This document shows, piece after piece, positions 44,002 to 54,663 of a DNA stretch of 64,000 nucleotides. A model generated the notes under the pieces. It was not told the origin of the DNA. It was given only the letters and a program-made list of their open reading frames with translations, and searched no databases. Positions within the stretch are counted from its first letter, which is position 1. Each line of letters opens with the position of its first letter. A program made the position numbers and the translations under genes. This DNA comes from Myxocyprinus asiaticus (Eukaryota; Chordata; Actinopteri; Cypriniformes; Catostomidae): NCBI RefSeq assembly GCF_019703515.2, contig NC_059385.1, positions 29,368,001-29,432,000 on the forward strand, written 5' to 3'.

Positions 44002-44910
44002 TCAGACCGGCATGATGACAACGCGATGTGTCCCGTGGTGCCATGCCCATCTTGGGACTGAAGTCTTGAGCCAGTGCTGAAGCAGCCTCATATGCATCAA
44101 CCCGAGCGGGGTGGCCACCGCCGAGGATGCCATATGCCCCAGGAGCCTCTGAAAAAGTTTCAGTGGAACCGCTGTTTTCTGTTTGAACATCTTCAAACAG
44201 GCCAGCACCGACTGGGCACGCTCGTTCGTAAGGCGTGCCATCAAGGAGACTGAGTCCAACTCCAGACCGAGAAAAGAGATGCTCTGAACCGGGAGGAGCT
44301 TGCTCTTTTCCCAGTTGACCCGAAGCCCTAGTTGGCTGAGGTATGAGAGCACCAGGTCCCTGTGTGAACATAACATGTCTCAAGAATGAGCTAGGATTAG
44401 CCAGTCGTCGAGATAGTTGAGAATGCGAATGCCCACCTCCCTTAACGGGGCAAGGGCAGCCTCTGCGACCTTCGTGAAGATGCGAGAAGACAGGGACAGG
44501 CCGAAAGGGAGGACTTTGTACTGATACGCCTGACCCTCGAATGCAAACCGCAGGAAGGGTCTGTGTCGAGGAAGGATCGAGACGTGGAAGTACGCATCCT
44601 TCAGGTTTACTGCTGCGAACCAATCTTGATGCCGGACGCTCACCAGAATGTGTTTTTGTGTCAGCATCTTGAACGGGAGTCTGTGTAAAGCCCGGTTCAG
44701 TACTCGCAGGTCCAAGATTGGCCGCAACCCACCACCTTTTTTCGGTATGATGAAGTAGGGGCTGTAAAACCCCTTCTTTATCTCGGCTGGAGGGACAGGT
44801 TCTATCGCGCCCTTCCATAGGAGGGTAGCGATCTCTGCGTGCAAGGTAGCAGCGTTTTCGCTCTTGACCAAGGTGAAGTGAATACTGCTGAACCTGTGCG
44901 GGCACCTGGC
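44002..44910 (-). pseudogene. DIRS reverse transcriptase, broken
   Basis: The 44871-44380 frame has FYSPYFIIPKKGGGLRPILD, FKMLTQKHILVSVRHQDWF, NLKDAYFHVSILPRHRPFLR, YKVLPFGLSLSSRIF and the catalytic NYLDDWLILAHS. A TGA at 44379-44377 interrupts, then the same frame resumes with LSYLSQLGLRVNWEKSKL and SISFLGLELDS. Upstream the sequence AIQFARCPHRF precedes a TAA. The YLDD pair is intact. Conserved blocks identify DIRS rather than gypsy RT. Confidence 0.9.
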
Positions 44911-44919
44911 GAACTGAAT

Positions 44920-45480
44920 CGCTTAGCCGAGTAGGACGGTCTGGATCAGCCATCACGACAGATTGGAAAGCGCAAGCCATGCGTCCAAGTTCCGCGCAAG
45001 AGGGACCAAGGGGACAACGTCGTTGGATGTACTGGCAGGTGGGGTCTCACAGTGGGGCAGAGCTCGAGGTACTACACCACGTCATGGCCGTGCTGAGTCT
45101 AGGGACATCGAAGCACTTACCTGGCTCATTGTGACCACCCCTGGAACAGCCTGGGATGGGGGAGGAAGAGGCCTGTCCTCGTAACCCGTGGAGACTGCCA
45201 CATCAGGGGTGGCTGTGTGCCACAGCTGGACGCTCAGGGGCGGAAAGACCACTGCTGGAGCGCCAATCCTACAAGAAAAAAACCCTAGGACAGTAGTCGT
45301 AATGATGACCGTGCACATCGGGTATGTGACCCAGGGAGGAAGGTAACCGCTCTTTTGCTGAACTGGCATGCGGCAAAATCAAACAAAAAGGCAACAAAAG
45401 ATTTTCTGCCCGGTCCTCCACTGAGGGATGGAGTGGTCCTCTTACCAGCTCCAGGTGAGTGGGTTCCTTTGTCCCTGGGT
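44920..45480 (-). other. region between DIRS gag and RT, no clear frame
   Basis: Several overlapping short frames exist on both strands but none shows a motif. In DIRS elements this is the gag/pol junction, so decay of the end of gag and the start of pol is the likely content. Confidence 0.5.
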
Positions 45481-45488
45481 CGCCCATC

Positions 45489-46240
45489 TCAGGGGTGCTT
45501 TGACGACCTCTGTGGGTTCTTAGGTGCAGACTGTGAGACGGGTGGTGTCTGCTTCCTGCGGTGGGCTCCACGCCGGGGCCGGGCCGAAGGGGTGGGCTGC
45601 GGCGGAGCCGGTGCAGTCACCGCAGGGGGACGCCCTTGGCGACGAGCAGATGGGGTGCGGGATATGGAGCCGTGCCGGGGCAGGGTGTGCCGGATCACCT
45701 CCGTCTGCTGCTTCACCGCTGAGAACTGCTGGGCAAATTCCTCGACAGTGCCGCCGAATAGGCCAGCCTGGGAAATGGGGGCAGCAAGAAACCGTGTCTT
45801 GTCGGCCTCACCCATCTCGACCAGGTTGAGCCATGACCTTCGTCACTCGGAGAGCGAGGTCGGTTGCCGAGCGCAGTTCCTGCATCAAATCTGGGGCGGA
45901 ACTACCCTTGTGCAGTTCTTTCAACGCCTTGGCTTGGTGGACCTGCAGGAGAGCCATGGTGTGCAGGGCAGAGGCGGCTTGTCCAGCAGCACTGTAGGCT
46001 TTAGCCGTCAGGGACAACGTGAGCCTACAGGGCTTGGACGCGCCAGGTGGCAGAGCTCTGCGGGCATAGGTGCACCGCGAGTGCCTTATCCAGAGGGGGA
46101 ATCGCAGTATAGCCCCTGGCCGCCATGCCATCGAGAGTAGTGAGAGCGGGGGAACTGTGGAATCGGGGCTGGGCAGTAAAAGGTGCCTCCCACGATTTCG
46201 TCAGCTCCTCGTGCGCTTCTTACAAAAGCAAGCTGCGACC
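45489..46240 (-). pseudogene. DIRS gag-like ORF, broken
   Basis: The first frame (46131-45808) contains KAYSAAGQAASALHTMALLQ, VHQAKALKELHKGS and MQELRSATDLALRVTKV. The second (45815-45489) contains ISQAGLFGGTVEEFAQQFSA followed by a basic, proline-rich tail. Bases upstream to about 46240 also encode AHEELTKSW-type gag sequence. These are the conserved blocks of fish DIRS ORF1. A frameshift joins the two frames near 45812. Its role is inferred to be structural; no zinc knuckle is visible. Confidence 0.8.
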
Positions 46241-46263
46241 ACAACGTTGCCATGGTCATGTTC

Positions 46264-46335
46264 ACGCAATGATAATAATAATAATGATAATAATAATAAC
46301 AATTATGATTATTAATAGGCTATTATTATTAAAAG
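46264..46335. repeat. (AAT)n-rich array
   Basis: Imperfect ATA/AAT trinucleotide repeats mark the 5' boundary of the DIRS sequence. Confidence 0.85.
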
Positions 46336-46350
46336 ACATATACAAGGCAT

Positions 46351-46775
46351 ATTTATTTTTTCTCCCAATTTGGAATGCCCAATTCCCACTACCTAATAGG
46401 TCCTCGTGGCGGCACGATTACTCACCTCAATCAGGGTGGCGGAGGACTAGTCTCAGTTGCCTCCGCTTCTGAGACCGTCAATCCGTGCATCTTATCACGT
46501 GGCTCATCATGCATGACACTGCGGAGACTCCGCATGTGGAGGCTCGTGCTACTCTCTGCGATCCACGCACAATTTACCATGCGTCTCATTGAGAGCGAGA
46601 ACCACTAATCACAACCACGAGGAGTTTACCCCATGTGACTCTACCCTCCTTAGCAACCGGGCCAATTTGGTTGCTTAGGAGACCTGGCCGGAGTCACTCA
46701 GCACACCCTGGATTCGAACTCGCGACTCCAAGGGTGGTAGTCAGTGTTAATACTCGCTGAGCTACCCAGGCCCCC
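46351..46775 (-). mobile_element. tRNA-derived SINE, second copy
   Basis: On the minus strand it begins GGGGGCCTGGGTAGCTCAGC (box A) and has GAGTTCGAATCC (box B, plus-strand 46709-46720), giving a recognisable tRNA-like head, and ends in a short A-rich tail at the left. It matches 25889-26327 throughout. Box A and B are better preserved here than in the first copy. No clear target duplication was found. Confidence 0.85.
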
Positions 46776-46969
46776 AAGGGGTATTTTATTAATAGAAACT
46801 ATAATTGTGAGAGTAACATTTAAAAATGGGCGTTTCATTTAGTTTTGACGCACTTCCAGTTTAAGCCCCAGCAGATAATTTTGTCATATGAACAAATAAA
46901 GATACAAATACAGATAATGGCTTCACTGCACACCCCTACTACAGGTGTGCAAAATTGTGATGTTTGATT

Positions 46970-48680
46970 CAGTGTTATTATAGTTTTGGATTTTTAATGT
47001 AGTTTTTATTTCTGTTTTATAATCAATTTGTCATTCCAAATTAGTTTTAGTTTTCATTAGTTTTCACAGTTTTTCTGTTAGTTTTAGTTTCGTTTTCTCA
47101 GTTTCAGTTTAGTTAGTTTTTATTTTAGTTTTAGTGTTTTTTTATGGCTGCCAAAGCTGAACGTTTACTGGTATCATTTAAAAAGTCTAACATCATTACA
47201 TTTCCCAGGCAGTCTTGTGTTACCTCTATCTAGTTGTATTATCATGTTTAATTTAGATTGTAAATGTTGCAGATTTTATAATACAGGGTGAATATGGGTA
47301 AAGTGACAAAGGACATTTAAACTTGATCCCAGTTGTATCCATACGAATTTCCTTAAATCTTTATAAATCATTACTAAACTAATCTTTGGGAAGTAAACAA
47401 TTAATGGGATAGTTCACCCAAACATGAAAATTCTCTCATCATTTACTCACCCTCATGCCATCCCAAATGAGACTTTCTTTGTTTTGCAGAACACAAATTA
47501 ATATTTTTAGAAGAATATTTCAACTCTGTAGGTCCATACAATGTAAGTGAATAGTGGCCAGAAATGTGAAGCTCCAAAAAGCACATAAAGGCAGCATAAA
47601 AGTAACAAATACAACTCCAGTGGTTAAATCCATATCTTCTATGATAGTGTGGGTGAGAAACAAATACATTTTGTAAGTCCTTTTTTACTGTAAACCTTGA
47701 CATCAACAGTCTCCTTGGCGATCATGATTTCAAGCTCAATTACACTTTCTAGTGCCATCTAGCACGCTGTGAACTCTACTAGGAAGTGTAATTGAGCTTG
47801 AAATCATGATCGTTCCTGTAGACTGCAATTGCAAGATGTACAGTGAAAAAGAAGTTACATTTTGGTCTATTCTCATCCAAAACCGATTAGATTATTTCAG
47901 AAGACATGAATTAAACCACTTATGGACTACTTTTTGCTGCCTTTATTTGTTTTTTGGAGCTTCAAAGCTTTAGACCCTGTTGACTTGTGTTGTATGGACC
48001 TACATAGCTGAGATGGTCTTCTAATATCTTTGATTGTGTTCACCAGAAGTAAGAAAGTCATACACATTTGGTATGACATGAGGGTCAGAAAATGATGAGA
48101 GAACATTCCTTTTTTGGGTAAACTATCTCTTTAACTTTTTGAGGTTTTAAATAGAAAATTTTACTTTGGAATGTGTGGCAGAGCTCATTTCATGACCACC
48201 GGTGGGAAAAGCAATGGTAAAGAAAATGACAAACAATTTTGAGGTGTAATGCTTGTAAATGTTATATTATGATTTATGATGTAAAAGTGTATAAGAAAAT
48301 ATAAAAATGAATTCCAAATACTTTATTTTTCCTTTGTCCCACTTTACGGCTTAAAAAATCTGGGATTTGGTAAAAAGAGGGTCTTCAAAGTTTCCACTTC
48401 CCAGTTGTAAGCATTTCTTAATTTCTGCTTTTGACTAAAGTAGAAGACATCCTAAGCTTTCTTCAAAGGTATAATGTGAGGTTATGTGTGTTTGAGCCAT
48501 AGTTAAAAATGTCAAGAAATGGAAAATTTCCAAAAGTGTCCCACTTTGCCCATATTCACCCTAGTTTATCAAAAACTAAAACTAAAATAAATATGAGACC
48601 ATTTGTATTTTAGTTAGTTTTGGAATTATGAAAAAGTATTTTAGTTTTAGTTTCAGTTTTTGTTAACTATAATAACACTG
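46970..48680. mobile_element. TIR element of the TAGTTTTAGTTT type, host of a nested foldback
   Basis: The ends are CAGTGTTATTATAGTT and AACTATAATAACACTG, exact 16-bp inverted repeats. Adjacent subterminal regions are inverted too: TAGTTTTAGTTTTCATTAG on the left and CTAAAACTAAAATAAAT plus TTTTAGTTTTAGTTTC on the right. No protein is encoded. Most of the middle is a later foldback insertion at 47401-48134. Confidence 0.75.
47401..48134. mobile_element. foldback MITE flanked by TTAA
   Basis: TTAA at 47401-47404 and 48131-48134 flanks arms of roughly 350 bp that are inverted copies of one another. Paired landmarks are TTTACTCACCCTCATGCCAT (left) against ATGACATGAGGGTCAGAAAA (right), and CATGATTTCAAGCTCAATTA against TAATTGAGCTTGAAATCATG at the centre. 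TTAA targets are characteristic of piggyBac-type elements, so mobilisation by such a transposase is plausible. A half copy lies at 53240-53412. Confidence 0.8.
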
Positions 48681-49699
48681 GTTTGAATGCTTTAAAAGTA
48701 AAAAAAAAAAAACACAATAAATGTTAATCTGAAATGACCCATTATCTATTTGAGTGTTGAAATATGAAGTTTAACTGTTGGAAAATTGGAAAGGTTTAGT
48801 AAATGTATAATTAAAAGGTGCCAAAAATGAATCTGTCTTTGTAAAATTCACAATGTTAGACCTTATTGGAATTAGATTTCATTCAAATTCTTGACTCCCA
48901 TTGCCAGCTGTGTTACAGTTATTTCCAATTAGACTAATGGTCCTGTTTCAAATGCTGTAACTCCCGGGAATGTTTATGTTGGTTGAAATGGTCCATGGAT
49001 GTTGATATTTCCACATAACGTACGATTTTAATGTTGTACCCCTTTTTCTCAGAACGTCCTTATGTTTACATGATCTTTCACTTTCTGTTTATGAGGGGGG
49101 AAAAAAACTAAAACACACAATACACAGCATAGCAGAGCTGAAACACACTAACAATTGAAGACTAATTCAAACAATTAGCAAACTATAAAAAAAAAAAAAA
49201 ACATCATCCAAAACATTACATTTATTTAAAAATATGTTCTGTAATGAGAACATATTTCACTGTGGTGACTTTTAAACAGCAGTCCACCATTATTTGCACT
49301 CCTTTTAGTGGAGATTCCAGTATGTGTTAAATGTTAAGCATTGTGTTGGCTTCCCTTTAAAGCCCACGGTCTAGTTTCACTTAACACTCAACAATAGCAT
49401 GTTGTTACTCACATGGCATGTCAAAATATATAAAGATTAACAAGAGTCTCTAAAAACACATATAAACACAATGTCCAAAGCAAGACTGTTACTACTTCAC
49501 CTTTAACTGAGGGAAAAGTGACTGTAAAAACTATTCTGAAATCTAGATTTAAAAGATGTGTTTGTTATGTAATCTATTGGAATTTAGTTAAAAGCCAATA
49601 AAATACAGTTTTACACAGAGGACCGGTCAAAAGTTTTAGAACAGAAGACATTTATTTATTTTTGAAAGAAATATATGCTTCTGTTCACTAAGGATGTAT

Positions 49700-49758
<59 letters not shown>

Positions 49759-50076
49759 TTAAAAAGAAATTTTTTTAAAATACCAAAACATTTGTAATGT
49801 TAGTATTACTTTTTGAAAACTGTTTGAAATACTTTTTTTTATTATTATTATTTTTAATATTATTATTAATTAAAGAAAATATGTTTTTGCCCATAATGAC
49901 AAAGTCCCATTTTCAGCAGACATTACTCCAGTCTACTAAGAAAACACTGCATTACCTGTTCCTTAGTAAATTATTCTAATGTGCTAATTTGGCTAATTTA
50001 GAAACTTTTCTTATTATTAGACCAGTTGAAAATGGTTGTGCTGCTTAATGAAGTGTGGAAAGTGCTGTACAGTATG
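48681..50076. other. non-coding with (AT)n array
   Basis: An (AT)n array lies at 49703-49754 and poly-A at 49187-49200. No gene or element terminus was recognised. Confidence 0.45.
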
Positions 50077-50160
50077 TGCTCCTGTAGCTTAACTGGTAGA
50101 GCATGTATACATTGTATACTGTTGCTTTGGATAAGTGTCTGCCAAATGTGTAAATGTAAT
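50077..50160 (+). repeat. truncated tRNA-derived SINE
   Basis: CTCCTGTAGCTTAACTGGTA is a box A-like head, and TTGCTTTGGATAAGTGTCTG then CCAAATGTGTAAATGTAA is the tail seen inverted at 27840 and 55813. The middle, including box B, is deleted. Confidence 0.7.
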
Positions 50161-51150
50161 ACAGCATCTTTTTTTCTAGTTGCTGAGATAATGAGCACAC
50201 TTGCATTTCTTGCAAGTCCCTTTACACTTGCAAGTCAAATTTGGGTTTTAAAAACATTAACAAATCTTACCAATCTAAAACTTTTAAATGGTAGATCTAA
50301 AGTTTTTAAGTCTTTATGTAAAGAAAATGTATAGTCAGATTACTTATTTTAACTTAAACTTGATTTTGTGAATAAGCTACAAACAATACATTCAATCATT
50401 AAGTCTCCTCACATTCATTCTCTCTCAGTCACATTCCTCATTGATAGGCCCAGAGGAGGGGTCTTTGTCTCCTCAGGTGTGAATCACATCAATATTCATG
50501 ATCATTCATGCCTCCTCGCATATGGCCTTTCTAACACTAAAAGTGTCTTACAAAAGTTAAATGACTATATTGTTTTGTATGAATGAGTGATCAGGATGGT
50601 TTTCACATCATTTTGTAGCAAAAACTCTAAGCTACAAGATCCAGTTCTCAAAAATCTTGTGAACAAATGATTAGTATGAGTTATATGGCCTTATTTCAGT
50701 GACTTAAAATGTTTGTTTTTCAAAAACCATGCATAAACGTTATTTTCTCAAAAATACAAATATGTACATACATGTTGCTCACATATTACTGTAGCCCAGT
50801 TTGTGCTGAATACAGTGTTATCGGACTTTAGCCATTAATATGTTTTTAAGCAACTGAAAAAAGCACAGATGTCAAGGCATGTCAAAACTTCTCCAGGGCC
50901 CAAAACACCCTCAGACCCCAGAGGGTTAAAATGGCAAAACACTTCTCCTGAAATTCATCAATATATTGTTCTTCTAAGGCAGTATCATGTGCTACTGTCT
51001 TAAGAGAAGAAAGCAAACTGGATTTAACAAGGATAGAGAGGGAAGTAGTAAATGGCTCATATGCACAACAACAAGATGTCAAATACATCAGAGTCTCTAG
51101 TTTGAGAAACAGATCCCTCACTGTTCCTAAAATGGAAGCTACCAGTAGTG
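50161..51150. other. dispersed repeat debris
   Basis: The stretch about 50435-50660 (CAGAGGAGGGGTCTTTGTCT ... GTGTGAATCACATCAATATT) and the GGGCCCAAAACACCCTCAGA segment near 50896 look like parts of a dispersed repeat. I could not find paired ends, and there is no coding signal. Confidence 0.4.
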
Positions 51151-52798
51151 GATCCTGGCATAGGCGATATAGGCAGGTGCCTTCCGCACAGGGGCCACTA
51201 CTTCAGCCACCCAGAAAGGTCTATCTGAACACCAAATTAAAATGCTCGTTCGGTGGTCATCCCACATCTTCGAAATGTACATTCGATCCAACCTCCATCA
51301 CATCAGACAAGCACACCAAACACTCGCATCTTTTTAGGCTCGGACCACACCTCCCTACTATTATGCACCTCGCTGCTAACCTAGCCCCGCCGGGCTCGTA
51401 TCCATCTGGATGCAGCGAGGGCCCTCCCGTTCAAGTGCGCGTGAGCTACCGCGCCTGGCATGGACTATCCCATTTGAATTGCCGTTCAATTCAATGTGGG
51501 ACCTCCCAACAAGATGCAACGCGGGCTCTCCCGTTCAAATTGCAGTGTGGGCTCCCCCGTTCGATCACAGAGTGAGCTTTCCCGTTATATATAAGGGGCT
51601 CTCCCTTTTGAAGCACAGCGGGAGCTCTCCCATTTAAATTGCAGTGTGAGCCCTTCGTTCAGGTGCCGTGGGTCTCTCCCCTTCCGAATCGCAGTGTGAT
51701 CCTTCATGTTCTTGACCATGAGGGATCTCCCATTCGGATCACAGCGTGGGCCATCCTATCTGAACAGTGGGCTGGAGATACCAGGATTTGTTTGTCCCCC
51801 AAGTGCAGCGGGCCCCTGTTCTCCTTATGCAATCCAGGCCCTCATGTCAGAAGGATTGTAGCTCTGCATCTTATCTATATACTGTAGGTTCCCTCTTTCT
51901 GATACCGGGAGGTTTTGCTTCGGATATTGTTCGGCCCATTCCACTGGGGATGAGGACCTCCTTCCCCGTCTGTGACATTTGAGAGCCCATGCACTTTTGA
52001 CTCATGGGCTCCATGTCATGGACGCTGTGGCGGGACGTACTCCTGCTCTACTACTTTAAACCCTTCAGTCTAAACGCTGCTCCCACAGGAGCATTTTCAG
52101 AGTGTCATTGCCACAGCAGTGCTCGCTCACGACTCTTGGTCGATAAATGCAGCAGCAAGATGCATCCCAGCGCTAAGCTTACGAAATCCTAATGCAGCCC
52201 CTTGAGCTTCCTGCCTTTCAAACTGCCACAGCAGTACCTCAATCACAGCTTTCATCGCAAACACATCGCTGGGACATGCTTTCCAAATGCAGCTCCCGCC
52301 AGGAGCCCCTTTCAAAATTATACTGTCGCAGCAGTACCCAGCTCATAGCTCCACATTGTGGACATAGTAGGGAAACGTCAGTCTAGCCTAAGCAGCAGCA
52401 ATGCCTGCTCACGACTCCAGGTCGATAAACACAGCGGTGAGATGCGTTAACCCCAGTTGACGCAACCCCAGTTGACACTGCCACTGCAGTACTTGCTCCC
52501 ATATACAAATAGAAAAAACGCAGTAGCATAATGCGTCCCAGCATTAAAACTCCATACAGCTCCCCCTGCAAATGGAAGCTCCCACAATAACTATCTCTAA
52601 TGCCAATGCACAACAGTTGCCCTGCTCACAGCTCCCGCAGAAACTAGGCAACCACCATCCCTCATCTTATATCTTCATCCCTTTCAATTCACTCCTTTTG
52701 GGGGGGGTTCTTCCATACTACCAAGCCTAACAATCATCTACATCAATTCAACCTCTAAGCATCCAATCTCTTTACCTAAACTCCTCTTGCATCTTTTT
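51150..52798. repeat. unassigned GC-richer tract of degenerate tandem repeats
   Basis: From about 51417 to 51765 a CTCTCCCGTTCAAATTGCAG-type unit recurs at irregular spacing. From about 52080 to 52640 a second unit recurs about every 100 bp with the core CCACAGCAGT (near 52110, 52227, 52324) and GCTCACGACTC(C/T)...GGTCGATAAA (near 52123 and 52407). Base composition differs clearly from the flanks. Open frames such as 51102-51575 follow the repeat and show no domain. I do not recognise the family. Confidence 0.55.
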
Positions 52799-52920
52799 GG
52801 GGGGATATTTCAGAGCTTGAGTTGAAGCTGCTTCCTCGAGCCCCACCACCGTGGACAGCAAGCCAGATAAATTTAACCAAAATATCTTAAAGATTATAAG
52901 GGCAAACAAACTCGTGAAAT
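52799..52920 (+). repeat. 122-bp direct repeat, copy 1
   Basis: It begins GGGGGGATATTTCAGAGC and ends AACTCGTGAAAT. Copy 2 starts 305 bp downstream with the same length. The interval holds a TATA-like AGTATATAAGCAGC near 52981, followed by CTCTTCGGTCTCAGCTG, so it could be part of a long terminal repeat. Confidence 0.8.
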
Positions 52921-53103
52921 GAAGTTCCAAAACGTAAGTTCGGGAGGAGCGAGTCCATCTAATCTTTCAATTAACAGCCAGAGTATATAAGCAGCTGTTT
53001 ACCTCTCTTCGGTCTCAGCTGTTTCCAGCATCCCTCCACCTCCCCAACTCCACCTTTACCCTAGGCATCTTGCCCCACATAATAATCTTCCATTAATAGT
53101 CCC

Positions 53104-53225
53104 GGGGGGATACTTCAGAGCTCGAGTTGAAGCTGTATCCTCAAGCCCCTCCACCATGGACAGCAAGCCAAATAAGTTTAACCTTAATAGCTTAAAGATT
53201 ATATGGGCAAACGAACTTGTGAAAT
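53104..53225 (+). repeat. 122-bp direct repeat, copy 2
   Basis: It is the same length as 52799-52920 and differs at about 17 positions by eye. It is cut by unrelated AT-rich sequence at 53226. Its internal ATG (53156) opens a short frame that runs into the following foldback half and has no known motif. Confidence 0.8.
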
Positions 53226-53239
53226 ATATATACTGTATA

Positions 53240-53412
53240 TTGTATATCGGTCACCATTCAGTTGCATTGTATGGACCTACAGAGCTGAAATATTCTTCTA
53301 AAAACCTTAATTTGTGTTCTGCGGAAGAACAAAAAGTCTGATACATCTAGAATGGAATGAGGGTGAGTAAATGTTAAGATAACTTTCATTTTTGGGTGCA
53401 TTATCCCTTTAA
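53240..53412. repeat. half copy of the TTAA foldback MITE
   Basis: TTGTATGGACCTACAGAGCT, TGAGGGTGAGTAAATG and TTTTTGGGTGCATTATCCCT match the right arm at 47990-48134 in the same orientation. It ends at a TTAA at about 53409-53412. The other arm is missing. Confidence 0.75.
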
Positions 53413-53496
53413 TGGTGCCCTAACAGATGTGAAAGTTACCCATGCCATTGGCACTGACACAGCCACATACCATGACAGACATTGGCTTTTGGACCT

Positions 53497-54066
53497 GACA
53501 TTGATAACAGCTTGGATGGTCCATTTCCTCTTTGGCCCGGAGAACACGATTGCATTTTTTAAATTTATTTGTTTACTGTTTAAAATGTGGACTCATCAGA
53601 CCACAAAACACGATTCCACTGTTATAATTTCCATCTCAGATGAGACAGAGCCTAGAGAAATCGGTGGCGCTTCTGGACAGTGTTGATGTATGGCTTCTGC
53701 TTTGCATAATAAAGCCTTAACTTGCATCTGTGGATTCAGCGGCGAATGGTGTTGACTGACAAAAATTTACAGAGGCAATGCCATGAAATCCATTACAGAC
53801 GAATGACAGTTTTTCAGAAAGTGATGTCTTAGGGATCACGTTCATTCAGAAGTAGTTTTCCAGCATGACAATGCCAAATTACATACTGCCCAGATTATAA
53901 GTGCATGTCTGTGTAGCAGAGAGTTTGGGTGCTAGATTGGCCTGCCTGTAGTCCTGATCTGTCTCCAATTGAGAATGTGTAATGCATTATGAAGCGCAAA
54001 ATATGGCAATGAAGGCCCTGCTGAAATGGGCAGCTGAAGCAAAATGGAGGAACGGGGGAAAGTTCC
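53497..54066 (+). pseudogene. Tc1/mariner remnant, copy A
   Basis: Near 53870 the plus strand encodes QHDNAKLHTAQ (second catalytic Asp) and near 53935 VLDWPACSPDLSPIENV (acidic third residue region), typical of Tc1/mariner transposases. Upstream sequence is non-coding in the present frames. Stops and shifts prevent expression. The segment is present again as an inverted copy at 58752-59319, with high similarity by eye. Confidence 0.65.
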
Positions 54067-54399
54067 ACTAGCTCAACTAGTGTCTTCAGTACCCAAACTC
54101 TTAATAGGTGTTATTAGAAGAAGTTGTGATTTACACAGTGGTAAACACTCGACTGTGCCAACTTTTTTGGAGTGTAAATAGGGGGTAAAAAAACCAAACT
54201 ATTTGTTCCAATGTCGGATTCCAATAGAATGGCCCTGTAGGGCTTTACTGGTTGTTTAGATCAGTGTTACTATCAGAAATAATTAATAATTATTTCTTTA
54301 GTTATTAATTAATATTTAAATTAATTAATTGAATCTAACTCATTAAAACCTCATATGGGGCTCCAGTAAATGTAGTGCGCTAAGTTTAGGAGCAGGTTT

Positions 54400-54655
54400 G
54401 GTTATTAGCAATAATTAATAATTATCAAAGATAATTATTAATTATTAAAATCAGTAGAACATTGATGAGAATCAATGTTAGCTTTTTTAATCCTTTAAAT
54501 CAACAATTATCAAAGATAATCTTTAATTGTTAACATCGATGAAACATTAATTAAAATTAACACGAGCTTATTGATCATTCAAATTCAACAATCATCAAAG
54601 ATAATTATCAATTATCAAAAATCAACAGAATATTAATAAGGATTAACATTGACGG
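54400..54655. repeat. 85-bp tandem repeat, three units
   Basis: The core ATCAAAGATAAT recurs with CAAAG at 54426, 54511 and 54596, exactly 85 bp apart, followed each time by an ATTAACAT...-type AT-rich segment. It ends at a GACGGGGCACCAC motif next to the TGTTAGG start of the following repeat, the arrangement of a polypurine tract next to an LTR. Confidence 0.75.
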
Positions 54656-54663
54656 GGCACCAC

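Larger units (their letters stand above)
41181..46250 (-). mobile_element. DIRS1-like tyrosine-recombinase retrotransposon, 5' truncated
   Basis: Minus-strand order is gag (46240-45489), RT (about 44910-44002), RNase H plus methyltransferase-like region (43928-43239), tyrosine recombinase (43266-42260) and a 1.1-kb 3' region ending in a 60-bp inverted repeat (41181-41454). DIRS elements integrate with a tyrosine recombinase through a circular intermediate and make no target duplication, and none is seen. The 5' end stops at an (AAT)n array near 46262 without a terminal repeat. Each gene has a few stops or shifts. Confidence 0.88.

Noticed and set aside
45355..46140. A 261-codon plus-strand open frame
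   Set aside because: It lies antisense to the DIRS gag region, which has recognisable motifs on the minus strand; GC-rich composition explains the long frame.
46700..46775. Possible tRNA gene (box A and box B on the minus strand)
   Set aside because: The tRNA-like head continues into a SINE body shared with 25889-26327, and I cannot form a complete acceptor stem.
51102..51575. 157-codon open frame in the GC-richer tract
   Set aside because: It follows degenerate tandem repeats and overlapping frames are also open; no domain is visible.
51417..52640. CRISPR-like spaced repeats
   Set aside because: Units are degenerate, spacing is irregular, and the window is clearly vertebrate.
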